60,772 nt of DNA from contig CAILVY010000183.1 in NCBI GenBank assembly GCA_903837785.1, forward strand, positions 1-60,772. The letters run 5' to 3'. This document shows positions 41,664 to 50,395 of the stretch, one piece after another. Source of the DNA: Candidatus Hydrogenedentota bacterium (GTDB lineage Bacteria; Hydrogenedentota; Hydrogenedentia; Hydrogenedentales; CAILVY01). The notes beneath the pieces are model-generated. The model made no database searches. It had not been told where the DNA came from and saw nothing but the letters and a program-made list of their open reading frames with translations. The position numbers and the translations under genes are program-made. How positions within the stretch are numbered: position 1 is the first letter of the stretch; each line of letters begins with the position of its first letter.

Positions 41664-44273
41664 ATGAAGATGAACGAACTCATCCGTTACGACGTGCCGC
41701 CCGAAGTGATCGTGTTGTGGCGGGAACGCGAGAGCGAGGAACTGCTGCCGTTGCAGGAAATGGTGATCAAGCGCCACGGCCTCTTCGGGGAGGAGAACCT
41801 GCTGATCCAGGCGCCGACGAGTTCGGGGAAGACCTTCATCGGCGAGATGGCCGCCATCCAGACCGCGCTCCGGCGGAAGAAGGTGGTCTACCTGGTTCCC
41901 CTGAAGGCGCTGGCCGAGGAGAAATACCTTGGCTTTCAGGAGAAGTATGCGGCGTACGGCCTCAAGGTGCTCATTTCGACCCGGGACCACCGCGAGTTTG
42001 ATCAGGACCTCGAAAGCGGCAATTTCTCGATTGCCGTCGTGGTCTACGAGAAACTGGCCCAACTGCTCGTGCGGCGTCCCGAGCGCCTCGAAGAAGTGGA
42101 CCTCGTGATCGCGGACGAACTGGAACTGCTGTCCGACCCGGATCGCGGCGCCATGGTGGAACTCCTGCTCACGCGGGTGCTCCAGGCCGGGCGGCGGCTC
42201 ATCGGGCTTTCGGCGGTCATCGGCCAGGCGGAGCGGCTCGCCGAGTGGATGAACGCCAAGCTCGTTTATTACGAACGGCGCCCCGTCGAGTTGCGTTTCG
42301 GCGTGCTGCACGACGGCGTGTTCACGTATCGCAGCTACAACGACTGCGCCGAGGGCGAAGAGACCCTGATCGACGCCGGGAGCGAATCCACCTGGGAACA
42401 GCTCACGCACAATGTCTGCGCCTTCGCGGGGCGCGGCGAAGCCTGCCTGATCTTTGTCAAGGCCAAGCACGAATCGCGGCGCGGGGCCGAACTGCTCGCC
42501 GGACGCGCCGGCCTGCCCGCCGCCAGCGACGCCATCGCGGCCTTGCGCGAACTCGAAGCCACCCGCTCGCGCGACGCGCTCATCCATACGCTGAACAGCG
42601 GCGTGGCCTTCCACAACGCCGACCTCTCGCCCGAGGAGCGCCGCATCGTCGAAGAAGCCTTCCGCGCCGGCGAAGTGAAGATCATGGTTTCAACCAGCAC
42701 CCTCGCCGTCGGGCTCAACCTTCCCGCGCAGAACGTCTTCCTCAGTGCCGACAAGTGGCGCTACGACCCCCGGCTCGGCATGCCCTGGAAAACGCCCGTC
42801 CTCCGCGCGGAATACGAGAACATGAGCGGGCGCGCCGGACGCTACGGCGCGGGGCACGCTTTCGGCCGCTCGCTCCTCATCGCCACGACGCCGTTCGACC
42901 ACGAAACGCTCTGGCGGCGCTACATCGAGGGCGAGCGCGAGCACATCGAGCCGCGCCTGGCCAAGGAACCCCTCGAGAACCATGTCCTGCGCCTCGTCGC
43001 CTCGCGCTTCTGCCGCACCATCCCCGAGCTCCTCGCATTCCTCGAAAGCACCCTCACCGGGAGATGGGTCTGGGCCGAAAACTATCCCCTCGACGAAATC
43101 GAGTTCCGCATCCGCGCCGCGGTCAACCGCTGCGTCGATGCCGGGATGCTCCTGGCCAGCGCCGAAGGCCTGCTCGAAGCCACGCCCTTCGGACTGGCCA
43201 CCGCCGGCAAAGGCATCCTCATCGCCACCGCGCGCACCCTCGAACATTGGATCGTCCAGTCCGAAACCCGCGCCTGGAGCGACATCGACCTCATCCATGC
43301 GGCGCTCTCCACCCCCGACGGCACCGCGCTCCAGGTCATGCTCACGGCCCGCGAATACGAGCGCGCCGATTACCCCGGCCTGCTCAAGCGCCTCACCCGC
43401 GAGGAGGAACTCACCGCCGACACGCCCATGAACCGCATCCGCAACTGCAACCTCCAGCCCTTCTTTGAAGAAGTCCGCGCCATCAAAACCGCCCTCTTCC
43501 TCAACGAATGGCTCGGCCTCAACCCCGTCTGCGACCTCGAGGAAACCTACAACACGATGGCCGGACAGATCCTCGCCTCCGCCGAGCAAGTCAGTTGGAT
43601 CATCGACGCCACCGCCGCCATCGCCGCGGCGCGCGGCGCCAAACCCGAATTCATCGACCGGGTCCGTTTCCTTGCCGAGCGCGTCCAGCGCGGGCTGCCC
43701 GAAGCGTGCCTGCCGCTGGCGCGCCTCGAGGCGCCCGGACTCACCCGCAACGCGATTGCCGCGCTCGCGGCCCACCGCCTCCTGATGCCCGAAGCCCTCC
43801 AGGGCGCGCCCCTGCCCCAACTCAAACAATGGATGCCCGAATCCGCCGCGCACGCGCTCAAGGCCTGGGCAAAGAACCAGCTTGCGCCCCGGGAAAACGC
43901 GGCGCCCGGAAACGAGTCCCCCGCCACACCCCTCCTGGTCGTGGACGACAGCCGCCCCGGCGAAATCCTGTTCAACGGCGTCCGCATCCCGCTCCAGGAC
44001 AAGCAATACCGGCTCATCCGGGTCCTGGCGCAACATCCCGGCGCCTGCCTCCCCTACGAGGCCATCTATGACGCCGTCTGGGGCAGCGTCATTGTCGAGC
44101 CCAACCAGATGCATTTTCAGAAACGCAAGCTGATCGCCGCCATTGCCGCCGCCGGCGTCGATCATCCCGAACTCATCCGCACGGTCCCCAAACGCGGTTT
44201 CGCCCTCGATCTTCCCCCCAATCAGGTGCTCCTGTCCCCCCTTAAGAAGGGCGCGCGCAGCGCCGCCGCCTGA
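41664..44273 (+). CDS. Hel308/Ski2-like SF2 helicase fused to a C-terminal OmpR/PhoB-type winged helix
   Basis: An 869-residue protein. Residues 1-400 are two RecA domains of Hel308 type: Q-motif (LLPLQ, Q31), Walker A APTSSGKT (50-57), motif II DELE (151-154; DExH is usual, so Glu replaces His), motif III LSAVIG (usually SAT) and motif VI MSGRAGRYG. Residues about 400-740 correspond to the winged-helix and ratchet regions. Residues about 766-850 are a complete PhoB/OmpR-type DNA-binding domain (LFNGVRIPL, YRLIRVLAQHPG, YDAVWG, IRTVPKRGFALDL) with no receiver domain. Expected activity is ATP-driven 3'-5' unwinding at forks or recombination intermediates, possibly targeted by the extra domain. 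The start is supported by GGAGGG and the promoter. It appears to be transcribed alone. Confidence 0.85.
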   Translation: MKMNELIRYDVPPEVIVLWRERESEELLPLQEMVIKRHGLFGEENLLIQAPTSSGKTFIGEMAAIQTALRRKKVVYLVPLKALAEEKYLGFQEKYAAYGLKVLISTRDHREFDQDLESGNFSIAVVVYEKLAQLLVRRPERLEEVDLVIADELELLSDPDRGAMVELLLTRVLQAGRRLIGLSAVIGQAERLAEWMNAKLVYYERRPVELRFGVLHDGVFTYRSYNDCAEGEETLIDAGSESTWEQLTHNVCAFAGRGEACLIFVKAKHESRRGAELLAGRAGLPAASDAIAALRELEATRSRDALIHTLNSGVAFHNADLSPEERRIVEEAFRAGEVKIMVSTSTLAVGLNLPAQNVFLSADKWRYDPRLGMPWKTPVLRAEYENMSGRAGRYGAGHAFGRSLLIATTPFDHETLWRRYIEGEREHIEPRLAKEPLENHVLRLVASRFCRTIPELLAFLESTLTGRWVWAENYPLDEIEFRIRAAVNRCVDAGMLLASAEGLLEATPFGLATAGKGILIATARTLEHWIVQSETRAWSDIDLIHAALSTPDGTALQVMLTAREYERADYPGLLKRLTREEELTADTPMNRIRNCNLQPFFEEVRAIKTALFLNEWLGLNPVCDLEETYNTMAGQILASAEQVSWIIDATAAIAAARGAKPEFIDRVRFLAERVQRGLPEACLPLARLEAPGLTRNAIAALAAHRLLMPEALQGAPLPQLKQWMPESAAHALKAWAKNQLAPRENAAPGNESPATPLLVVDDSRPGEILFNGVRIPLQDKQYRLIRVLAQHPGACLPYEAIYDAVWGSVIVEPNQMHFQKRKLIAAIAAAGVDHPELIRTVPKRGFALDLPPNQVLLSPLKKGARSAAA

Positions 44274-44373
44274 CCGCGGCCGCTTCGGGATATCGGGCCT
44301 CTTCTCCGGGATGAAGATCCGCCGGGTCTTTGATACTATCCGGCAAGGGGCTTTCGGCCCCGAAGGAGGCGGC

Positions 44374-45147
44374 GTGCCGGACAGCGTGCAGCAGAGGCTC
44401 GAGTGGAAGGATTCGTCCTCCGGCGTTAGCGCCGGAAGCGGCGAGGTGCATCTCTGGCGCGCGTGCCTGGAGTTTCCCGAGACGCAGGCGCAGTACCTGT
44501 CAGGCCTCCTGCCGCCGGAGGAGCGTGCGCGCGCAGAGCGGATCATTGTGCCCGCGAAACGCCGGCAACAGGCGCTGTCCATGGGCCTGCTCCGCGTGAT
44601 TCTCGGGCATTATCTGGCGGCGGCGCCGGCCTCGCTGCAGTTCGAGGCCGGCCCGAAGGGCAAGCCGGTGCTGGGCGGGCCGCATGCGGGCGCGCTGCAC
44701 TTCAATCTCTCCCATTCGGGCGCGTGGGCACTATACGCGGTCACCCGCGGTGCCGCCGTCGGCGTGGACCTCGAAGAGGTCAATGCGCGCCACGACTACG
44801 AGGGGGTGGCCAGGCGGTTCTTTTCCGCGGCGGAGCAGGCCGCGCTCGCGCAATTCCCCGAAGGCCGGCGCGAGGAGGCCTTCTATCGCTGCTGGACGGG
44901 CAAAGAGGCGGTCCTGAAGGCGACCGGCGAGGGCTTGTCGTTCCCGTTGGATCAGTGCGAGATTCTCGTGCATCCCGACACCACGATCAGGCTCCTGTCC
45001 TTGAACGATCCCGCCCATGCGTCCCAATGCTGGAGCCTTTGTTCCTGCGAACCGGCGCAGGGATTCTTTGCCGCGTGCGCGGTCATGGAGCAACCCGTGT
45101 CCTGGCACGCCTGGGACGTGGCCGGAGTGCTGGGTCCGGCGCAGTGA
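44374..45147 (+). CDS. Sfp-type 4'-phosphopantetheinyl transferase
   Basis: A 257-residue enzyme that transfers the phosphopantetheine arm of CoA to a serine on carrier proteins of fatty acid, polyketide or non-ribosomal peptide synthesis. Family motifs: NLSHSGAWALYAV, GVDLEEV (Mg-binding Asp and Glu), FFSAAEQ, and WTGKEAVLKATGEGL with the conserved W-x-x-KE-x-x-K. I chose GTG 44374 because GGAGG lies four bases upstream; an ATG at 44311 is in frame but has no ribosome binding site. The length fits Sfp proteins (about 220-250). No carrier-protein gene is visible in the window, so its partner lies elsewhere. Confidence 0.88.
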   Translation: MPDSVQQRLEWKDSSSGVSAGSGEVHLWRACLEFPETQAQYLSGLLPPEERARAERIIVPAKRRQQALSMGLLRVILGHYLAAAPASLQFEAGPKGKPVLGGPHAGALHFNLSHSGAWALYAVTRGAAVGVDLEEVNARHDYEGVARRFFSAAEQAALAQFPEGRREEAFYRCWTGKEAVLKATGEGLSFPLDQCEILVHPDTTIRLLSLNDPAHASQCWSLCSCEPAQGFFAACAVMEQPVSWHAWDVAGVLGPAQ

Positions 45148-45163
45148 CTGCGCCCTCCGGCCT

Positions 45164-48100
45164 TCAGCGCGACGTGCGGCCCAGCCGCAGGCCGCCCGCA
45201 AGCGCGAGCACGGCCGCAAGTGCCGCAAGGCCCGCCGCCTGGAGGGCCGGAACCGTTTGGCGCACTGTCAGTTCGGCGGGTGCGGATTCCAGGGAATCCG
45301 CCGCATTGTCGGCGACTTCGACCGCATAGGTTCCTGCATCCGCAGTGGACAACTCGTCGAAGGCAAGCGTATCGCCGCCCGCGGCGGGAAGGCTGAGTCC
45401 GTCCTTCTTCCAGAGATAGCTGATCGGCGGGATGCCGCCAGTCACGCCCACGTGGAATGCGAACGGGTCGCCGGGCGTCTTCTCCGCGCCTGTGGGCTGT
45501 TCAACAATGCGCAGATGCTCGAAGACGCTTACCTCGACTTGACGCGACATACAGGCGCCGCTCTGATCGGAGACTTCGCACCAGTAGCGGCCGGCATCGG
45601 AAGGGGAGAGCGCGGCGAACTCGAGGGTGTTGCCGTTCTCGCCCACCTTGGCCGGATCGATGAGCAGGTTTCCGAACCACCACTGGAAGTAGCGCGCGCC
45701 ATATCCTCCCGTGGCTTCCACGGCCAGGCTCAAGGGCTCGCCCGCGTAGGCCACATGGTCCGGAGGCTGCAGGGAAAGCGCGAGCGGCGCCACGACGGTT
45801 ACACTGGCCGGCACGGCGCTGCTTTCGCCGGCGAGCGAGGCAACGGCGAGGCGAACGACGTACGTTCCGGGCGACGCGTAAACATGCACGGGGTGCTGTT
45901 CGCCGCCGGATTGGCCGTCTCCGAAATCCCAGGACCAGGCCGTGATGGGGGAGGTGCCCGCGGTGGAAAGGTCCGTGAGACTGAGCGAGAACGGCGCCAC
46001 GCCCCAACTGGCCGACACGGAGAATGCGGCCTGCGGCAGGATCCCATATTCATACGCGCCCATGTCCACGCCGGGACCCTGCGGGCGGCCCATGCCCGCA
46101 ATATCCAGTGCGGGCGCCCCCGCGGCCTGGCCCGCGTTGATGCAGGGCGACGCCGGCAGCGGAACGAGATTGCCCGCGCCGCCGTCGGTGAATTGCGGAT
46201 TTACGTTCAGGTTGCCGGTTCCGGACGTGGCGCCTCCCTGCACGTCGCAGTAATTCACGACGGGGCTGCCCCCGTTGCCATTCCGGATTTCGTTGGGCGT
46301 GTCCCCCCACAGGATGCAGTTCGTGATGGACGGCGCGCCGCCGTAGTTGTAGATGGCGCCGCCCGCGCCGCTCGTGAAGAATGCGCCGTACGTGCGGTTT
46401 CCGGAGAACGAGCAATTCATGATGGCGGGGGAGGCGTTGCGGTTGTAAATCGCGCCGCCGTAGCCGTCGGCCAGGAGGCCCGCCCGGGCAAGATTCCCGA
46501 AGAACACGCAGTTCGTCACGGAGGGCGACGAAGCGTCGTCGTTATAGATGGCGCCGCCATAGCCCTGGGTCACAAAAGACGCCTGCGCCGCGTTGTTGAG
46601 GAACACGCAACTCTCGATGCGCGGCGCGGCGCCGCCCGTGTTGAAGAGGCCTCCCCCCGCGAACTGCGCCGTGTTGCTCTCAAAAGTACAGTGGACGACG
46701 GCGGGGGAGACGCCCGCGTTGTACATGCCCGCCCCGCGATCCCTGGACAGGTTCGTGTTGTCCGCGTTTCCGCCCGTGATGACGAAGCCGTCCAGGAGCG
46801 CGTTATTCGCCCCGGTTACGACATGATAGGCCGCTGAACCGTTGCGCGCGCCTGCCCCGTCGATAATCGGGGCATGCGCCGCCGCATTCCGCGAATCGCG
46901 ATCCGATTCGGCGCCGGTGAATCCGCCATAGCACTGGACATTTTCCCGGAGCACGAGAGCGCCGTTCGTGTCGGGCCGGGACTCGTCATAGCGCCCTTCC
47001 GCGACCCACACTTCGGGCACGCCCGCGCTGGCGGCCATGTCGAGCCCGTCCTGAATCCGCGTGAACGCTGTCGCCCAGGAGGCGCCGTCTTCCGTGCCGG
47101 AGACATTGTCCCGGTCCACGAAGACCACAGAGAACACCCGAACCGGCTCGGGCGCGGTGGCCGTGTCGCTCGCGATGGACGTTGTGACGGCGAGCGATAC
47201 GGCGAAGACGCCCGGCTGCGCATACACGTGCGTTGGATGCTGTTCCGCACTGCTGCTCCCGTCGCCGAAATCCCAATGCCATGCCGTGATGGGCTGCGAA
47301 CCGGGATCGGATTCATCCGTGAAGTGTGCCGTCAATGGCGCCTGGCCGGCGCGCGGTGCGATGGAAAATGCCGCCGTGGGCGCAAGCGTGGGCATTACAT
47401 GGATCAGTCCGGATTTGACCTCGCTGTCGCTTCCCGCAATCGTGGTGACGCTGAGGGAAACCGGGTACGTGCCGGCCGCATCGTACACGTGCACGGGATG
47501 CTGTTCCGCGCTGCTCTGGCCGTCGCCGAAGTCCCAGTGCCAGAGCGTGATCGGGGCGGTGCCCGCGGCGGAGGCATCCGAGAAATGCACGGTTAGCGGG
47601 TTGTCGCCCGAGGTGACATCGGCGCTGAATTGCGCGGTCGGCCCGAGGCCGGGCTGCGTCACAATGAAGTTGTCTCGGGCTTCCGTGTCCACGCCGGCGG
47701 CGGTGGTGATTGTGAGCGTCACCCGGAAGCTTCCGGCCGCCGTGTACGTGTGCGCGGGATGCTGCAAAGCACTGTGCGGCGAAGCATCGCCGAAATCCCA
47801 GTCCCATGCGGTGATCGGACGGCTGCCCGGGCTAGAGGCGTCGGTGAACTGGCACGTCAATGGCGTGAAGCCGCTGGTGGTGTCGGCCGTGAAATCCGCC
47901 AGGGGCGCGACCTCCGCCGTGATGTACTCGGCCCGCACGCGCGTGTCGCTGCGCCCGTCCAGTGTCCGAACCGTAAGCGCTATCGTGTAGGTTCCGGGCG
48001 CGAAGGTGCGCAACGGATGTTGCGCGGCGCTGTCCTCGATGCCGTCGCCGTCGAAATCCCAGGACCAGGCGACGAGTGGGGAGCCTCCGCCGGTCGACGC

Positions 48101-50131
48101 GTCCGTGAAAGCCACCGCCAGCGGGGCAATGCCTGAAGTGGGCGCGGCACTGAAATCAGCGCTGGGGCCCGAGGTCACGTTGATCAGGTCCGTCTGCGTG
48201 TTCGTGGCGTTTCCGACGCTGTTGCTCACGGTTAAGGAAACCGAGTATTTCCCGTCAAGAGCATAGAGATGCACCGGGTTCTGTTCGCTGCTGTCTTCCA
48301 CGCCGTCATTGTTGAAGTCCCAGGACCACCGCGTTATTGGCGAGGTGCCGGGCGTGGACAGATCACTGAATTGCACCTGCAACGGCATGGCCCCCGAAGT
48401 GGGCATTGCCGAGAACGCCGCGGTGGGCGCCTGCCCGAACTCATACGCGCCCATATCGCAAGCGCCGCCCTGCGGACGGATCACGCCTGCGATGTCCGCT
48501 TCTCCGGCTCCGGTGAGTTCGGCCGTGTCGATGCAGGGCGAGCCGGGCAGAATCCGGAAGTCCTGCAGGGCGGCGTCGGCGAAGAGCGGATCGCCGGACA
48601 CCGCGTGCGCATCCGCGCCGGTTGCGGAGCGCCATCCCGCGAGATTCCCGCGGACCCCGTTGAGATTGAATGCGCTTGGGCTGTCCGGATAGTAGGCGTT
48701 GTAGTCGAAAGCGGTGTTCGTGGCCTGATTGAGCCAGATCAATTGTTGCTGTGCTTGCGCCACGATATTGGCCAGGAATCGGTTGCCGTCGGCGGCGCCG
48801 GGGATGTTGGCGCATCCCACGTGGATGCCGGAACGCACGACGTTGTGAATCGTGTTGCCCGTCACGCGGACGTTGCTGTAATTGAAGACCTGAATGCCCT
48901 CGTACTCGTTGTAGATGACATTGGCATAGACGTGGTTTCCCGTCTTGTCGGCCACGCCGATGGCCACGTCGCCGTCGTAACGGATCCCGCCGCTGCGCTC
49001 CAGGAATCCGGGGATGCCGACCTCGTCATCCGTGAAGACGTGCTGATCGTGAACCGTGTTGTGGCGGACGACATTGTCGCTGCCCGGCATGTAGAGGTTG
49101 ATGCCGAAGCGGTCGTTCTCAAGCCGGCAATTCTCATACACGTGGTTGCGCTCGATGAGGTTGCCGTTCGAGTTAAGGCCGTTCAGCGAAATCCCGATGG
49201 AGCCCTGCCGCCAAACCGTGTTCCCGGAGACCACATTGTCCGAGCTGTCGATGACGAGAACGCCCGACCCGCCGTTGTCGTGAATGGAATTCATCGAAAT
49301 CGTGTTGCGCCCGCAGAGGTTCTGTCCCCAAAGGAAGATGCCGTGCCCGTTGCCGCCGCCCGACGTGGACTCAGCACTGCCCGTCACGTTGTACACGAGG
49401 CAGTTGCGCACCGTGTTGTCCGAACCGCGCCCGCTCGTCGCAGAACACAACAGGATACCTCCGTAGCCCGCGGAATCGCAGGCCGTCAGGTTTTCCACAG
49501 TGACAAATGCCGTGTCCAGCAGGCGCACCGGATCCTCGGCATATCGTATCGTGAGGTTCCGGACGATCGAGTAGCTGTTGAGAAAGCACTCCACGGCGAA
49601 TTGCCGTGCGGACGCCTCAATATTCAGGGGTGTGCCCGCGGAGTAGATCGTTAGGGTGTTCGCGGCCCAGTGCCACTCGCCCGCGCTGTCGACCTCGGCT
49701 GCGGATGCCGCGCGCTCGCCCTTCACGCCGTTGAATATGACGGCCTCGGGGGCGACGGTGACGGCGGACGTGTAAAGATTCGGACCCGTCTGTGTCCACG
49801 CCGTGACGCGATTCGCCCCGTTGATAATCGGATTCGGACCGGTGCCGTAGGCATCGAACAGGATGGGGAGCGCCGCGGTCCCCGAAGCGGTCACGATCAG
49901 GCGTTCCCGCCACTCCTCGCCCCGCTTGAGCAAGATGCTGTCGCCCGCCGCGAAAGTGGTGCTGTTGACTTTTGCGAGGGTTCTCCAGGCACGGGCGGGC
50001 GCGGTGCCATTGTTCAGGTTGTTTCCGCCCGTGGCATCCACGTAATAGACCGCCGGCCATGCAGCGGCGCAATGCAGCACGGCCAATGCCCACCCAAGCC
50101 CCCGGATGCCTGTGCATCTTCGTTTTAACAT
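45164..50131 (-). CDS. beta-helix / PKD / Ig surface protein with VPAL-type C-terminal sorting tail
   Basis: A 1,655-residue exported protein. After the signal peptide, residues about 28-480 form a right-handed parallel beta-helix of the pectate-lyase/NosD type (repeated N-x-V-x-x-N-x-I-x turns, GIFLWGQN, GIQVFNYSN). Five PKD domains follow (WDWDFGD, HVYDAAGTY). A second beta-helix with a DUF1565-like opening (VFVDRDNVSGTEDGASWATAF) comes next, then a sixth PKD, two Ig-like domains (DAGRYWCEV, DAGTYAVEV) and the tail TVPALQAAGLAALAAVLALAGG-LRLGRTSR, a Val-Pro-x-Leu, TM helix and Arg end resembling IPTL/PEP-CTERM sorting signals. ATG 50131 has AGGA upstream; the frame is open far upstream, but that part is not protein-like. 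It is probably a polysaccharide-binding or adhesive surface protein. Confidence 0.85.
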   Translation of the reverse strand: MLKRRCTGIRGLGWALAVLHCAAAWPAVYYVDATGGNNLNNGTAPARAWRTLAKVNSTTFAAGDSILLKRGEEWRERLIVTASGTAALPILFDAYGTGPNPIINGANRVTAWTQTGPNLYTSAVTVAPEAVIFNGVKGERAASAAEVDSAGEWHWAANTLTIYSAGTPLNIEASARQFAVECFLNSYSIVRNLTIRYAEDPVRLLDTAFVTVENLTACDSAGYGGILLCSATSGRGSDNTVRNCLVYNVTGSAESTSGGGNGHGIFLWGQNLCGRNTISMNSIHDNGGSGVLVIDSSDNVVSGNTVWRQGSIGISLNGLNSNGNLIERNHVYENCRLENDRFGINLYMPGSDNVVRHNTVHDQHVFTDDEVGIPGFLERSGGIRYDGDVAIGVADKTGNHVYANVIYNEYEGIQVFNYSNVRVTGNTIHNVVRSGIHVGCANIPGAADGNRFLANIVAQAQQQLIWLNQATNTAFDYNAYYPDSPSAFNLNGVRGNLAGWRSATGADAHAVSGDPLFADAALQDFRILPGSPCIDTAELTGAGEADIAGVIRPQGGACDMGAYEFGQAPTAAFSAMPTSGAMPLQVQFSDLSTPGTSPITRWSWDFNNDGVEDSSEQNPVHLYALDGKYSVSLTVSNSVGNATNTQTDLINVTSGPSADFSAAPTSGIAPLAVAFTDASTGGGSPLVAWSWDFDGDGIEDSAAQHPLRTFAPGTYTIALTVRTLDGRSDTRVRAEYITAEVAPLADFTADTTSGFTPLTCQFTDASSPGSRPITAWDWDFGDASPHSALQHPAHTYTAAGSFRVTLTITTAAGVDTEARDNFIVTQPGLGPTAQFSADVTSGDNPLTVHFSDASAAGTAPITLWHWDFGDGQSSAEQHPVHVYDAAGTYPVSLSVTTIAGSDSEVKSGLIHVMPTLAPTAAFSIAPRAGQAPLTAHFTDESDPGSQPITAWHWDFGDGSSSAEQHPTHVYAQPGVFAVSLAVTTSIASDTATAPEPVRVFSVVFVDRDNVSGTEDGASWATAFTRIQDGLDMAASAGVPEVWVAEGRYDESRPDTNGALVLRENVQCYGGFTGAESDRDSRNAAAHAPIIDGAGARNGSAAYHVVTGANNALLDGFVITGGNADNTNLSRDRGAGMYNAGVSPAVVHCTFESNTAQFAGGGLFNTGGAAPRIESCVFLNNAAQASFVTQGYGGAIYNDDASSPSVTNCVFFGNLARAGLLADGYGGAIYNRNASPAIMNCSFSGNRTYGAFFTSGAGGAIYNYGGAPSITNCILWGDTPNEIRNGNGGSPVVNYCDVQGGATSGTGNLNVNPQFTDGGAGNLVPLPASPCINAGQAAGAPALDIAGMGRPQGPGVDMGAYEYGILPQAAFSVSASWGVAPFSLSLTDLSTAGTSPITAWSWDFGDGQSGGEQHPVHVYASPGTYVVRLAVASLAGESSAVPASVTVVAPLALSLQPPDHVAYAGEPLSLAVEATGGYGARYFQWWFGNLLIDPAKVGENGNTLEFAALSPSDAGRYWCEVSDQSGACMSRQVEVSVFEHLRIVEQPTGAEKTPGDPFAFHVGVTGGIPPISYLWKKDGLSLPAAGGDTLAFDELSTADAGTYAVEVADNAADSLESAPAELTVRQTVPALQAAGLAALAAVLALAGGLRLGRTSR

Positions 50132-50221
50132 GGGAATCCTGCTCTCGCCGCGCGCCGAAGGTTGGGCAGCCCTGCGCCGCAGACAGCCCGTGCGCAGAGT
50201 GCACGTACACAGACGACCCGG

Positions 50222-50250
50222 AGTATAGGCGATTTTCGGGGGCTTTTCCA
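50222..50250 (-). promoter_or_regulatory. probable promoter of the beta-helix gene
   Basis: On the minus strand TGGAAA (50250-50245), 17 bases, TATACT (50227-50222). The -10 is perfect and the -35 weak. The leader to ATG 50131 would be about 85 bases. Confidence 0.45.
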
Positions 50251-50294
50251 CCGGGGTTTTCCCTGATGCCGCCGGGAGCGTGCGCCACGCCACA

Positions 50295-50324
50295 TTGACC
50301 CCGCCCCTGGTTCCGGGATAGATT
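50295..50324 (+). promoter_or_regulatory. probable promoter of the sialidase-mttB-oxidoreductase operon
   Basis: TTGACC (50295-50300), 18 bases, TAGATT (50319-50324), with transcription expected near 50331. It is divergent from the promoter of the beta-helix gene. Confidence 0.45.
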
Positions 50325-50395
50325 GGCGGGACGGAAGCGTGGGCAGGGCGGAGGCGAACCGCTCCGCCGAAACCACAGATCATTGGGAGGCCCTT

